A DNA stretch of 64,000 nucleotides, taken from assembly GCA_016712275.1 (NCBI GenBank), contig JADJRI010000009.1:62001-126000 (forward strand), written 5' to 3'. The notes below the pieces were generated by a model. That model worked only from the letters and a program-made list of their open reading frames with translations, had not been told where the DNA came from and did no database searches. Made by a program: the position numbers and the translations under genes. How positions within the stretch are numbered: the first letter of the stretch is position 1; every line of letters begins with the position of its first letter. This document shows, in pieces, positions 1 through 10,685 of this stretch. The DNA comes from Planctomycetota bacterium (GTDB lineage Bacteria; Planctomycetota; Phycisphaerae; UBA1845; UTPLA1).

Positions 1-2222
1 CGGAACTGGGCGACATCGATAACGACGGCGATCTCGATCTGGTTTTTGCCCAGGATTTCAATCGGCGTCCCGCGCTTTTTCTGAATGACGGTTCGGGTTT
101 TTTCTCCAACGTGACCGCCGCGCGCCTTCCGGCGATCAACCTCAGCAGCTCGCGCGCCAACTTCGCGGACATCGACAACGACGGCGATCTTGATTTGTAT
201 TTCGTCAACGGCGGATCGAGCCGTTTCGGCTGCGGGCAATTTCGCGTTTATGTCAACAACGGCCTCGGATTTTTTACGGATCAGACAGCGGCATTGCATC
301 CGCTGGCGGCCTACTGCGAGCCGATGGACTGCATCTTCGGCGACATCGACGGCGATTTCGATCTCGATATTCGCACGGCCGGCCGCGGTACGAACAACAG
401 CAAATTGCTTCGCAACAACGGAGCGGGTGTGTTTTCACTGATCGCGGGGATGCCGGCCGACAGCACCTGTTATTCATATGACTTCGGCGACATCAACGGC
501 GACGGCGATCTGGATCTCCTGGGCGCGAACGCCGGGCCCAACAACACGGAATTGCTGTTAGCGAACGATGGGACCGGCACTTTCACCAATGTCAGCACCC
601 AATTGCAGGCCAATCCCACGGTTGATGACAACGACAGCAAGTTTTTCGACTATGACAACGACGGCGACCTCGACATCATTATCGCCGTTCTGGGCGGCAC
701 CGCGGAGCGCATTTACACCAACAATGGCAGCGGCACGTTCACCCAGGCGAGCAATATCATCACGCCAGTCAGCGACTCGTCACTCGATGTGAAGCTGGCC
801 GACGTGAACAACGACGGCCGGCTGGACATCATCACGGCCCAGGGCGAATCGGGCAATTTTCAGAATCGCATTTACATGAATTTCGGACCGGCCGACACAG
901 TACCGCCCCGAATCGTGAGTACGGAACAGTTGGCCGATACGGATGACACGGTGGGGCCGTATGTCGTTCGGGCGGCGGTTCTGGATGGGATGACATCGGA
1001 TCGGAATTTCTTCGATCGGGGCGTTTTTCTGAATTATTCGATCAATGGCGGCCCGGTGACGCGCGTCACGATGAAATACAGCGGCGGCCAGATTTATCGC
1101 GGGGCCATTCCGAGTCAGCCCTGCGGCGGTACGATTTCTTATTTCGTTACGGCCAAAGACTGGGCGAATAACACCGGCACCGGCACATCGCTGATGTTTC
1201 ACATTGCCGAGTCGGGGGCCCTGCGGTTTGTGTTTGATGGCGGGATGGGCGCGCCGAATTTGATTGCGCCGTGTACGTCGCTTCCGTTTGAAGTTGATAT
1301 TCAGCCGTGTGCCGAGGAATTCCAGCCGGGCACGGCGATTTTGCATTATCAGTATGGGCCCAATGCCGATAGCGTGTCGCTTACTCCATTGAGCAGTTCG
1401 CTGCATTCCGGCGTATTACCAGCGACGACGTGTGGTGTTTCGGCCAGTTATTTCATCAGCGCTCAGACTCTCACCGGAGAATTGGTGTACTTCCCCGAGG
1501 GCGCACCGGCGACGGCTCAGGCATTGGCGGTGGGGGTGCTGGAGCAGCAGCCCATTTTTGCCGAGGACTTTGAAGTGGGCTTGCCGTCTGGTTGGCAGAC
1601 GACCGAGCTTTGGGGCGTGACGAGCGCCTGCACCGTTGCACCGGTTTGCGATGGCGCGGCATGGGCCTATTGCGGCGATGTCGATGCCTGCAATTACGAT
1701 TTCGGCTCGACGGACAGCCGACTGACGGCACCCGCGATTTTGCTGCCACAAAGTTCGGATATTTCGCTTTCGTATTGTTCGACGTTTGAGCGTGAGGCAT
1801 TCGGGACGACGGATTGGCCCTCGTTGCTCGTCAATGGGGAGACGGTGGACGAGCCGGCGCAAGGCGGGCTGGCTTCGACGCCGTGGGTGACGCGAACAGT
1901 CGATTTAACGCAGTATGCCGGGCAGAGCGTGACGCTACAGTGGCGGTTTAACACGACCGATGCTTTTGGCAACGATTTTCATGGGTGGCAAATCGACCAT
2001 GTGCTATTGACGGCGCTCATTCCTTCGTGCAATTCATCGGGATTGCAGGGCGACTTGAACGGGGACGGCGAGGTGGACGGCCGTGATGTGCAGCCCTTTA
2101 CGGATGCCATGATAGACGGTGCGCCCAATGCGGAACTGGTTTGCGCGGGCGATTATTCGGGCGATGGACTGTTGACGACGGCCGACATCCCGTTGTTCGC
2201 GGCGGCGCTGGTGGGCGAGTAG
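1..2222 (+). CDS. Secreted FG-GAP/VCBS repeat protein with dockerin-like C-terminus (5' end outside window)
   Basis: The reading frame is open from base 3, so the gene enters from the left edge and its start and signal peptide are not visible. About the first 280 visible residues are FG-GAP/VCBS-type repeats with the calcium-loop pattern DIDNDGDLDL, DIDGDFDLDI, DINGDGDLDL, DYDNDGDLDI and DVNNDGRLDI, expected to form a beta-propeller. A middle part of about 350 residues looks like beta-sandwich domains, including an MAM/concanavalin-like stretch after FAEDFEVGLPSGW. The last ~60 residues carry two dockerin-like calcium loops, GDLNGDGEVDGRDV and GDYSGDGLLTTADI. It is inferred to be an exported, surface-associated protein; its ligand is unknown. 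A GTG at 111 could be called as a start but lies inside the first visible repeat, so it is not the real start. Confidence 0.85.
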   Translation, partial: ELGDIDNDGDLDLVFAQDFNRRPALFLNDGSGFFSNVTAARLPAINLSSSRANFADIDNDGDLDLYFVNGGSSRFGCGQFRVYVNNGLGFFTDQTAALHPLAAYCEPMDCIFGDIDGDFDLDIRTAGRGTNNSKLLRNNGAGVFSLIAGMPADSTCYSYDFGDINGDGDLDLLGANAGPNNTELLLANDGTGTFTNVSTQLQANPTVDDNDSKFFDYDNDGDLDIIIAVLGGTAERIYTNNGSGTFTQASNIITPVSDSSLDVKLADVNNDGRLDIITAQGESGNFQNRIYMNFGPADTVPPRIVSTEQLADTDDTVGPYVVRAAVLDGMTSDRNFFDRGVFLNYSINGGPVTRVTMKYSGGQIYRGAIPSQPCGGTISYFVTAKDWANNTGTGTSLMFHIAESGALRFVFDGGMGAPNLIAPCTSLPFEVDIQPCAEEFQPGTAILHYQYGPNADSVSLTPLSSSLHSGVLPATTCGVSASYFISAQTLTGELVYFPEGAPATAQALAVGVLEQQPIFAEDFEVGLPSGWQTTELWGVTSACTVAPVCDGAAWAYCGDVDACNYDFGSTDSRLTAPAILLPQSSDISLSYCSTFEREAFGTTDWPSLLVNGETVDEPAQGGLASTPWVTRTVDLTQYAGQSVTLQWRFNTTDAFGNDFHGWQIDHVLLTALIPSCNSSGLQGDLNGDGEVDGRDVQPFTDAMIDGAPNAELVCAGDYSGDGLLTTADIPLFAAALVGE

Positions 2223-2343
2223 GCCGGTCGCGACTTTTCAACTGTGCGATTTTTGCATTGGAAAGCGCGGTCTCAGGTGGCGGCAAGGCGGTAAAGAATG
2301 CAATCGCCCGTGCCGAATCCAAACCGCCGCAGATTATTATACT

Positions 2344-2946
2344 TCATTCGATGACAACTTCGTGACACTCCAGGCAATTGGTCACGCCGGGTACGTATTC
2401 GATGTGCGTGTCTGGTTGCGGATAGATCGGATTCTCGCCGATGTGGCAGAGGATGCAGGCCTCGATGTCGTTGGTGTGCGTCGCCCGGCGATCGGCCGAA
2501 AATGTTCGGCGAAAGACGGGCAAATCGATCTGTCCGGCGGCCGCGCCGTCGCCCTGGTGCATCGTGCCGAGCGCGGCCAGATCGCCTTCGCGGCCGAAGA
2601 AAGTCACTTCGCCATTTGGGTCGTACGTGCCGGTGTCGTAGAAGCTGACGGCGAATTGCCGTTGATCACCGTTGGAATCCTTGAGCAAAACGCGCCAGTC
2701 GCCACAGCCACAGGTGGCGAGCACGAACTGGCCCAATTCGGCGTTGGCGGCATCAAACGACTTGCCGAAGTAAGGGCGGTTGTCGGCCACACCGCCGCTG
2801 ACCCGCGAGAGGCCCTCGGGAAGTGCGAGGGGGGCGATGAATGAGAGTGCATCGCAGGCGGGCAGAGAGCCAATGGCGATCAGCCAAACTGCGCGGAATG
2901 GAAACCCCGGCTTTGGTTTTATTTGTTTGATGAAAGGCTGTCTCAT
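2344..2946 (-). CDS. Small exported protein with two CxxCH haem-type motifs
   Basis: About 200 residues starting MRQPFIKQIKPKPGF. A hydrophobic segment ending in a loose lipobox (GSLPAC) suggests export, possibly as a lipoprotein. Near the C-terminus are CILCH and CLECH, the CxxCH signature of covalent haem c attachment, so a di-haem or multihaem-like cytochrome role is plausible. There is also a CGCGDW cluster, and no other recognised catalytic domain. The frame is open upstream to about 3069, with possible starts at 3000 (ATG) and 3069 (GTG). The start at 2946 is chosen because it places the hydrophobic segment at the N-terminus, but no good ribosome binding site decides it. It converges with the FG-GAP gene on its left. 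Haem binding is inferred from the motif alone. Confidence 0.6.
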   Translation of the reverse strand: MRQPFIKQIKPKPGFPFRAVWLIAIGSLPACDALSFIAPLALPEGLSRVSGGVADNRPYFGKSFDAANAELGQFVLATCGCGDWRVLLKDSNGDQRQFAVSFYDTGTYDPNGEVTFFGREGDLAALGTMHQGDGAAAGQIDLPVFRRTFSADRRATHTNDIEACILCHIGENPIYPQPDTHIEYVPGVTNCLECHEVVIE

Positions 2947-3090
2947 CGTTGCATTCGCCTGATTGTTGGAGCTTGCGATACGTCGATTGAATTCTGTCAT
3001 GTCTGAATCAAAACGAACTTCGGTAATTGGCAATGTCTGACGCAAAAACAGCCGGATGCGCTGTGCCACATTAAACGCAGGAAGACAGCC

Positions 3091-3111
3091 GGGGGCGGCT
3101 GTGCCACATCA
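3091..3111 (+). repeat. Short intergenic repeat, copy 1
   Basis: A 21-base element beginning GGGGGCGGCTGT and ending CCACATCA, matched at 15374-15394 with one difference (G to A). Both copies are intergenic. Two copies show repetition only; no function is implied. Confidence 0.5.
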
Positions 3112-3243
3112 AGCGACGCCGGCACCGAGCCACTTTAAACGACGACCGTACCGAGCTTCATAGCCTGAACGGTGGTATGGCGTTCATCGCTTATTATAAG
3201 CGCGGCAGCGGGCTTGGCTCCACATCCAATTCTGACATGCTCC

Positions 3244-3286
3244 AAAAAAGAACCCGGGCATCGTTCGTTTTGAACGATGCCCGGGT
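3244..3286 (-). terminator. Rho-independent terminator of the ten-module protein gene
   Basis: Perfect 15-bp inverted repeat, arms 3252-3266 and 3272-3286, with a 5-base loop. On the minus strand it is followed by six T (A run at 3244-3249). It lies ~45 bases after the stop of the gene ending at 3332. Confidence 0.85.
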
Positions 3287-3331
3287 GGAATCACTTCGAG
3301 ATGGTGAAAGGATCAAGTCGATCCTTCGTCA

Positions 3332-6300
3332 TTACGGGCAGGACGGCGTGTCCTGAAGCAGCAGGTTCACAAACGCGGTGATGTCGTTTGCATCCACCAG
3401 CGAGTCGACCATCACATCCGCGCATTCGCAGGTGGATGTCGGCGCGCCGTTGTTTGCAAGGATGACGCATTCGGTGAATCGCTGCACGTCTTCACCATCC
3501 AACTCACTATCGCCGCTCATGTCGGCCGGGCAGGTGAGGCAGGCCGATTCACAATCACCCGTGAGCGTCAGTGTCGTCGGTCCGCCATTGGTTCCGCTGG
3601 CGAGGTATCGACGCCCCAGTTGGAACCAGTAGGTGGTGCCGGCCTGGGCATTGAGCACGAACGGGAATTGGTGTGTGATGCCTGAGCTGTAGCTGCATTG
3701 CACCGGCGAGAGGTTGTCGCAATCCGGCCCCGCATAGACCGCGGCGATTTGGCCGTACTGATACGGAATCGCAGTGTCGACGACATTCACGGTGACGTCG
3801 CATGTGGAGCTTGCAGTCCACGAGTACCAGACATCCTTGTCCATGTCGGTCGCGGAAGTCGAGTTGCAACTTCCGATGGGCAGGCCGTCGGTGGCGAGCA
3901 GGTTGTTGTAGGAATCGGTGTAAGGCACCGCCGGAATCTGTGTGGCCGTCAGGCATGTGTCGTTGGCCGGGACATTGATGCAGTCGATGGCCAGCGAAAG
4001 TGCCAGGCCGGGGGTGTTGGGCGGCGAGTAAGGCGCCACCGTTCCGGCATATTCCAGACCTACCAGAATGTAATAGGTTGTTCCGCCTGTGAGACTGAAC
4101 GGACCGGCGGAATCGATGTTGTCGCAGAATGCTTCAACCAGGGTGTTGCAATCCGGATCGCCCGTGAAGATGCCCCATACGACATTGTTGATCGACGATT
4201 CTCCGAGGAACACCGAGCAGTTGCTGGCCGGTGTGTACTGATACCAGGTGCCGTAGAAGACTTCGCCCGGTTCGACCAAGTTGCAATCTCCGCTGACATC
4301 GATGTCGTTCGTCGCCGTGGCAATGACGGGACTCGCGACGTAAGGCAGGCTGCCGATGACCGTTGCGCCGCAGGGCATGTCGTTTGCCGGCGGGTCCAGC
4401 GGTACGCAGTCGAACGTGAACGACATGGCCGCCGTCGGCACGGTGGGCGTCGTGGTCTGAAGCCCAATGAGGAACCAGTAGGTCTCGTTGGCAAACAACG
4501 GAATGCCGACGTGATCCACGCTGCTGCAGGTCAATTCGAAATTGCTGTTGCAGAGCGAGCCCTGGAAAACGCCGATGGCGATGTCGAGCGAGGATGTTTC
4601 GCTGATGAGCGCCATGCAATCCGATGTCGGCGTATAGCTGTACCAGACACCCTTTTGCGTGACCTGGGTACCGGTGGCCGTATTGCAGGCGATATCGATG
4701 TCATCGGTCGCCAGCGTGAGGCTTTGGGTGTTCGAGTATGGCGTGCTGGTGATATCAATGGCGCCGCAGATCTGATCGTTCACCGGCGGCTGCGAGCAGT
4801 CGATGGTGATGATCAGCGGATCGAGGGTCGTCAGCGCGGGACTGACCGTTCCCAGCGAGACCAGAACCCAGTAGTGCAAACCACCGGTGAGTCCATAGCT
4901 GATCGACTCATTACCGGTGCATGTAAGCTCGCCATAGCTGTTGCAATCGAATCCCTCGTAAATCGCAATCGCAGCGTTTTGCGAGGACGATTCGAAGAGC
5001 GTCAGCGTGCAATCGGTTTCGGGCTGGTATTCATACCAGACGCCGTAGGGCGCGTTTTGCGACGCCGGCGCATGGCAGCTCGACAGGGTGAGCATGATCG
5101 GGTCGTCCGTGGCGCCCGAGATGTCTACCGATTCGAAGTATGGCAGACCGGTGGAGTTCAGGTCGACCGCCGTGCAGGGGAAATCGTTGGGTGGCGGCTC
5201 GCGGCATTCGAAGCTCAGGTCATAGTTGGAGGTCGGGGGATTGGGTTGCTGAGACAGCCCATATGAGCCGACTAGAATCCAATATTGCACGTTGGCGGAA
5301 AGCGGCACGCTCATGATATCGCCGCTGAAACCGGTGCAGGCCACCTGATTCAGGAAGCCGCAGGAGCCGGTAAAGACGCCGGAGTTCACATCGGTACCGC
5401 CGAAATCCTGGACGAGAATCGTGCAATCATGTGGCGGCGTATAGGTGTACCAGACGCCGTAATAGGTCTGCTGCGGTGTTGTCGTTCCGCAGAAATTGGA
5501 GCTGTCGGCCGTTGGGTCGTTCATCCATACATCGTGCGTCGCGGAGAATGCATCGACGTTGTCGAAGAACGGCAGGCTTGGAATCACCGTCGCATTGCAC
5601 GGCAGGTCGTTGGCCGGCGCCGGAATGCACTGGATATCGACCAGTGTCGAGCCACCGGCACCTGTGCCTGTTCCCGAGCGGCCGAATTGGATCCAGTAGG
5701 TCTGGCCGTTTGTAAACGCGACGTTGACGAATTCCGGCGTTCCGGCCCCGGTGCTTGCATCGGTGCAGGCGACGATGGTCTTGCTTTGGCAATCGGCGCC
5801 GGCCCAGACTTGCACCACCGCGTTGTAAGCGGTGGGTGGGTCAACCGAGATGATCGCGGTGCAATCGCTCGTGGCCGTGTAAATGAGCCATGCGTCACGC
5901 AGCATGGTTGGCGGGCTTCCCGATGCCTGATCGCACTGTGCGCCGGGCGCGCCGGCCACAAAAGTCGAGTTGTCGATCGCGTTCGAATAGGGCAGCGATG
6001 CGATGACATCGGCGGACGCGCAGGAGTCGCCGGTCGGAAGAGTCGTGCAATCGAGAGTGAATCCCAGGCTCGATGTGGGAATGGTCGGACTGGACGATGA
6101 GTCAAGCCCGATGAGGATCCAGTACTGGGTGTCGTGGTAGAGGTCGACGCTGTCGCCGGTGTCGGCACCGGTGCAGAAGTATTCGGTGAGACTCAGGCAG
6201 TCAAAGCCGGTGTAGACCGACATGACCACGTTTTGTGAACTCGATTCATTGAGCGAGGCCGTGCAATTCATCGTGGGTGTGTAGGTGTACCAGACGGCAT

Positions 6301-8592
6301 TCCATACGTTGGTGCCGCTGCTGATGTTGCAGCTCACGTCCTGATCGGAACCGGCCCGCTTGTTGTCGATCGTGTCGCTGAAGGGCAGCGATGTGATGAC
6401 TGTGGCATCGTCGCAGGCGTCGTTCGCCAGAGGCGCGAGGCAATCAACTGTAACACTCATTGCAACGCCGGGTGCGCCGGAAGTCGGCTGATAGCCCAGG
6501 AGAATCCAATAGGGCTGGCCGCCGATGAGTGGCGCTGTGGTGTTTTCGTTGGTTGCGCAGGTTACTGCACTTAAACTTCCGCAACTGCCGCCGAAGACAA
6601 CCATTCGGACATCCTGAGCGGTCGATTCGGTGATTTGAAGGATGCAGTCATCGGTCGGCGTGTAACTGAACCAAACGCCGAAGCGGATGAAATCGGGGAA
6701 GAAAGTGCAGTTGTTGAAGAAGTCGGGCTGGGCCGAACCATTGGACGTAGCAACGGGCACGCCTACAGTTAGGGGTGTTGCCGTTGCACATGTATCGTTA
6801 TCAGGGGTGGGAGGCATGAGAATGAAACGTCCAAGGGGACCGACGGGAGAACTGTGGTAGGAGAAGTAGTTGTATTGTGCAAACTAAACTCAATCCAATA
6901 TTGAATTCCTGCATCCAAAGATTGGACGGTGCTTTCGTTTGCAGTGCATTGGACCTCCGAGAGTCCCCCACAACTACCCGACCATACAGTGATGTCGATA
7001 TCGTTGGCAGTCGAATTCTCAGCAATCCCAAGGGCACAATCAGATGTTGGCGTTATTGTATACCATACGGCTGATCGGGCGGACGGATTACTAGCGGCAT
7101 TGCAGGAAATATCTGGGTCGTTGGTTGCAGTCGAAATGTCAATGATATCGTTGAATGGCGGACTAAAGACGATCGCACCTGCACAAGTATCTGCATTTGG
7201 TACGAAATAGACATGAAGGCCAAATCCACCTGCCGCCAACCCTTTATCCGAAACGCGAATGTAGTGCGTTCCGGCCGGGAGGAAACGCTGATCTCGGAAT
7301 TCGTACCGGAACATGCCGGCCGAATCGTCGTTGCAGGCGACCTGGGTCAGGCTGCCGCATGATCCGGAATAGATGGCCAGAGCTGTATCGATATCGGAAT
7401 TTCCGCAGGCGCCGCAGGTATCGACGGTGAGTGTGCCGGCATGGGCTTCGGTGAATGAATACCAGACATCGCGCGAAGCGACGTTGGTATCACATGTGGC
7501 CGTGGTGCTGTGCGTCGCGTTGGCGGTTGTTCCCACCGTGTATGCCTGGTTTGTGAGGGGAATGGCGGCCGCGCAGTCGTCATTGGACGGCGGATTCACG
7601 GCCGGAACCACCGTGAAGGTGTGCCAATTTACCTGAAACTGGAAGTTGGCGGGTGATTCGTTGTCTACGAATGTTGTGCCGTTGCCGTCGATGACGTTGA
7701 AGTCCCAGCTTTGCGCTGCAACGATTGTGTGTTGGCGAACAAAGGAATTGGGGAAGTCCATGACCTCGGGGTCCTGGGTGTCATCGTCCTTGGCCGCCGG
7801 AAGATGGGTGGCCAGATTTCCTGCCTGAGAGCCGCCGGTACCCGAAGCGACGACAAGATAGTATGTGCCGGGGGTGTAGTTTCGGGTCAGCGTGGATTGG
7901 TTGGTTGAGCCCAAGTAAGTGTCATCGTTGTTGTAGCAGGGAATGGGATCGAGGTTCGCATCGAATACTTGAATCTCGGTTTCAAGGGTGGTCGCCCCTT
8001 CCGTTGTGATTGTAATTGGACCACTCACAAAGGGGCCGATCGCTGTTGGAACAACGGGTGTCTTTGAAAGCGTGACGGTGTAAGGATTGGGTGTCGTCGA
8101 CGCTCCGGCCACGCGGTAGTAGAGTTCTTCCTGCTTGCCGAATCCGTACCACACGTTGGATTTGGGTGGAACGGTACCTGTGGTTGAACCCTGCACTTGT
8201 GCTTCAACGGCGAGAATCACGCCAAGGTCCTGATCGAGTCCGCGAATCGAACCGACATGCGTGCCGGTATCACCGACGGTGGGCGTGATCGTCAGGCGAT
8301 ACATATAGATGCCGAGGGCGTCCGCTGCTGTGTGCAGGCGGAAGTAGTCGAGCGATGAGCCGAGCGCAGCGGTCGTGGTGCCGGTTGTGGTGCCAGTGAT
8401 TGTATCGCCGTCCACCATGTCAAACGGAATGACGTTGGCATTGGCCTTGGTGCTGTTGCCCGTGGCACCTTCAGATTCCGGGAAGTTGGTGGCCTTGGCG
8501 GCGTTGGCGCCGACCAGACCGATGAGCACCGCGAGTGTCGTCACGCGACACCAGCGGGCGCTGCGAAAATGAGTGATCGATTTCAACAACAT
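3332..8592 (-). CDS. Giant secreted protein with ten tandem NDxC/VWY modules and dockerin-like tail (one frameshift)
   Basis: Seen as two overlapping frames (8592 to ~6769 and 6817 to 3332) that join into one ~1753-residue protein if one C is restored in the C-run at about 6808; the joint then reads SCLPPPDNDTCATA, matching every other module boundary. The start is the ATG at 8590-8592, nine bases after GGAGGA, not the ATG at 8601 that abuts it. Residues ~1-35 form a signal peptide. About 320 residues of beta-rich N-terminal region follow, then ten copies of a ~105-115-residue module with the pattern NDxCxxA, VWYxYTPxxDC, YxGxC, a lone C, YWILxG and a final DC. The even cysteine spacing suggests disulfides. 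The C-terminus has two dockerin-like loops (MSGDSELDGEDV, VDSLVDANDI). Probably an extracellular adhesin or surface protein; no enzyme motif is seen. Confidence 0.8.
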
Positions 8593-9238
8593 GGTTTCCA
8601 TTCCTCCGTTTACATTTCAGACGCGTCAATCGCGCATGCACTTATTGAATCCGGCACGGTGTGCGGATGGGGCATCCACCCGTCAATCACACCCGGCCGT
8701 TGGGACGGACGGTTATTGATTAGTGATTCACTGGTTAGGGAATCTGGTTCAGGTTCTCCGGATGGGGTCATGCACATGACACTCTCCACGGTCGGCCGAA
8801 TTGGGTCGATTGCCGGGCCTTGACCGGTGGAATATGAAGAGTCGATTTTGTGCCCCCTCTGGCGTTGGGATGAAACCCGACATGGTTTCCATTGCGCCAG
8901 GTGTTTTCAGCTCGCCAGTGCTAGCGTTAACGTTACCAAGAACGGTAACAGGATTCAATAGGTTGATGAATCCTGACGTGTACCATTTTCGGTTCAAGTG
9001 TCTCGGTTCTTTCAGTGGCGAGTCGCTCATTCGCCACGGGAATCTCTGGTTTTTCATAGGAAGGCTCAGAATGCTAGTTATAGGACGTAGGGAATACGCT
9101 TCGGTGCGGCAGTAATTCCAATGGAAGGGAATTCGGCTCATTCGCGGAATTCTCGGATTGCGTGGACTGTTCAGGAATTTAACGTTAAAATCTAGCGTAT
9201 CGCTTGCGAGCGAGCCCTCATACCCAAGGAAACCTGCG
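8593..9238. other. Long intergenic region without supported gene
   Basis: It separates the divergent ten-module gene (minus) and the zinc-ribbon gene (plus). Open frames here on both strands lack family features. An 18-base inverted repeat, GTTACC-AAGAAC-GGTAAC, lies at 8932-8949 and could be an operator, but no protein or promoter is tied to it. The upstream promoters were not identified. Confidence 0.4.
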
Positions 9239-9640
9239 GTGAAGCACATCAAAATAGCGGTCATCGTCATCTGTATATCTGGCGCTGGCGTCGTCCTTTG
9301 GTTAAACGGCAGCGGAGAGAGTTCGATTCCCGATACGGCCGAAAGCAGCACAAATTGGATGTGCAACGCCTGTAAACATGTGTTTCCGTTGACTGTTTCC
9401 GAAGCGGCCCGTGAAGAAAAGCGCGCGGAGGGACCGCCACCCTTCATTTGTCCCCGTTGTTCGTCCAAAGAGGTCTACCGAGTTGCGCAGTGTGAAACTT
9501 GTTCAACGTACTACTTTTCGTTGGATGTTCCGGGCAGCCTGGGGCGTTGCCAGACGTGTTTTCCATTGAATACACCGAATATGCCCAATCCACGTGAAGA
9601 ATCCGAAACAGAGGAAGAGAAATCGCCGCCTTCCGTTTAG
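9239..9640 (+). CDS. Membrane-anchored protein with two zinc-ribbon CxxC pairs
   Basis: 133 residues. The GTG at 9239 is chosen because AAGGAA lies nine bases upstream and the protein then opens with a single membrane segment (VKHIKIAVIVICISGAGVVL); the longer frame from 9158 has no such support. The rest is probably on the far side of the membrane and has four CxxC knuckles, CNAC, CPRC, CETC and CQTC, which fit two zinc ribbons. The C-terminus is acidic and proline-rich. It precedes the prepilin-like pair on the same strand by ~105 bases, so it may share their transcription. No specific family was recognised. Confidence 0.65.
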   Translation: MKHIKIAVIVICISGAGVVLWLNGSGESSIPDTAESSTNWMCNACKHVFPLTVSEAAREEKRAEGPPPFICPRCSSKEVYRVAQCETCSTYYFSLDVPGSLGRCQTCFPLNTPNMPNPREESETEEEKSPPSV

Positions 9641-9745
9641 GGGAATGTGCAGAATTGATGGGGAGTGCAAGTTCAGGGGTTGGTGGGAATTTGAGGCCGT
9701 GAGCCCGTGTTTAGCAAGCGAGAGCATGTTTCCGAGGATCGTTCG

Positions 9746-10684
9746 ATGAACCATTCCCCGCGCCACCACCGCCATGCGTTTACACTGATCGAATTGCTTG
9801 TTGTCATTGCGATTATTGCCTTGCTGATTTCGATTCTGTTGCCGGCGCTGTCCAAGGCGCGCGAACGCGGCAAAGTGGCGTATTGTCTTTCGAATTTGCG
9901 GCAGGTGACAAGTGCTTCGCTGCAGTACATGATCGATCAAGAGGGCACCAGTACGCCCTATCTTCCGTGGTATGTCATTCCACCTTTGAGCGGTTATTCG
10001 GGGATTAACATGGTGACCCCCTGGGTTTTCGGCGGGGTGAAGGCGCCGAATCCGGACCCTGCACAGACAAATATTCGGGATTCCTCGGTTTATCTGGCTG
10101 CGGACCGTTTCGTCAACAAGTACCTCAGCAGCTCGATCAGTGAATCTGATTCGAACAGTCCGTTTCGATGTCCCAGCGATCGAACGCACAAGACGGCCAT
10201 CATCGGAGATGCGCCGGTGTTTACCGAAATGGACACGCGCAGCTCGTATGAGGCCAACGGCAACAGCTATACCTTGAATACGCGCTGGGCCCAGGGTTAC
10301 GGCTGGTTTACGGGGACGGACTTCACGGCGGCGGAGATCTTCAACTCGACCGCGACCCGCGAGGCGTATGTCCGCCGGTTGAATCGGCATATCATCGGCG
10401 GCGGCGCGGCGCGCTTCGTTCTTGTCCCCGAACAGGGTTTTTATAGTGCGACCTATCGCGCGGGACCGACGATCAATAATTCCCTGGCGCTGCCGCAGCG
10501 AAACGGCTGGCACAAAGAGTTTTCTAAGTGGTCGATGGGGTTTGCCGACGGGCATGCCGAGTATCGGTTTTATGACACGCGATTGTCCATCACACCGACG
10601 GCGACGATCTGGCAGCCCGGATGGAAAATGAAGACGGCATACCCCAGTGATGACATGGAAATGGCATTTTTCGGCAAGTATTGA
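9746..10684 (+). CDS. Prepilin-type N-terminal cleavage/methylation protein, copy 1
   Basis: 312 residues. The ATG at 9746 is chosen because GAGGA lies seven bases before it and the protein opens with a short basic leader (MNHSPRHHRHA). This is followed by the type IV pilin-like motif FTLIELLVVIAIIALLISIL, with the prepilin peptidase site before F and Glu at +5. The region after the helix resembles the large planctomycete family of pseudopilin-like proteins with a globular C-terminal domain ending in FADGHAEYRFYDTR. Exported and probably envelope-associated; true pilus assembly is not implied. The next gene begins one base after its stop, so the two are probably translated together. Confidence 0.85.
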   Translation: MNHSPRHHRHAFTLIELLVVIAIIALLISILLPALSKARERGKVAYCLSNLRQVTSASLQYMIDQEGTSTPYLPWYVIPPLSGYSGINMVTPWVFGGVKAPNPDPAQTNIRDSSVYLAADRFVNKYLSSSISESDSNSPFRCPSDRTHKTAIIGDAPVFTEMDTRSSYEANGNSYTLNTRWAQGYGWFTGTDFTAAEIFNSTATREAYVRRLNRHIIGGGAARFVLVPEQGFYSATYRAGPTINNSLALPQRNGWHKEFSKWSMGFADGHAEYRFYDTRLSITPTATIWQPGWKMKTAYPSDDMEMAFFGKY

Positions 10685-10685
10685 A

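Larger units (their letters stand above)
2947..3331. other. Intergenic region with terminator and a short repeat
   Basis: No supported gene. It contains the minus-strand terminator at 3244-3286 and, at 3091-3111, a GGGGGCGGCTGTGCCACAT element that recurs nearly unchanged at 15374-15394. Partial copies (GTGCCACATTAAAC at 3063, GCCACTTTAAACGAC near 3130) suggest a small degenerate tandem repeat. Confidence 0.5.

Noticed and set aside
3698..5266. Long plus-strand open frame of 522 codons
   Set aside because: Antisense of the ten-module protein gene; Arg/Val/Gly-rich composition and no domain. It follows from the codon bias of the repeat gene.
8932..8949. GTTACC-AAGAAC-GGTAAC inverted repeat as an operator
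   Set aside because: No promoter, adjacent regulator gene or second copy supports a regulatory role, so it is mentioned only in the region description.
8749..9468. Minus-strand open frame of 239 codons in a gene-poor region
   Set aside because: No ribosome binding site or family features, and it overlaps the start of the better-supported zinc-ribbon gene.
9503..10555. Minus-strand open frame of 350 codons
   Set aside because: Antisense of the first prepilin-like gene.
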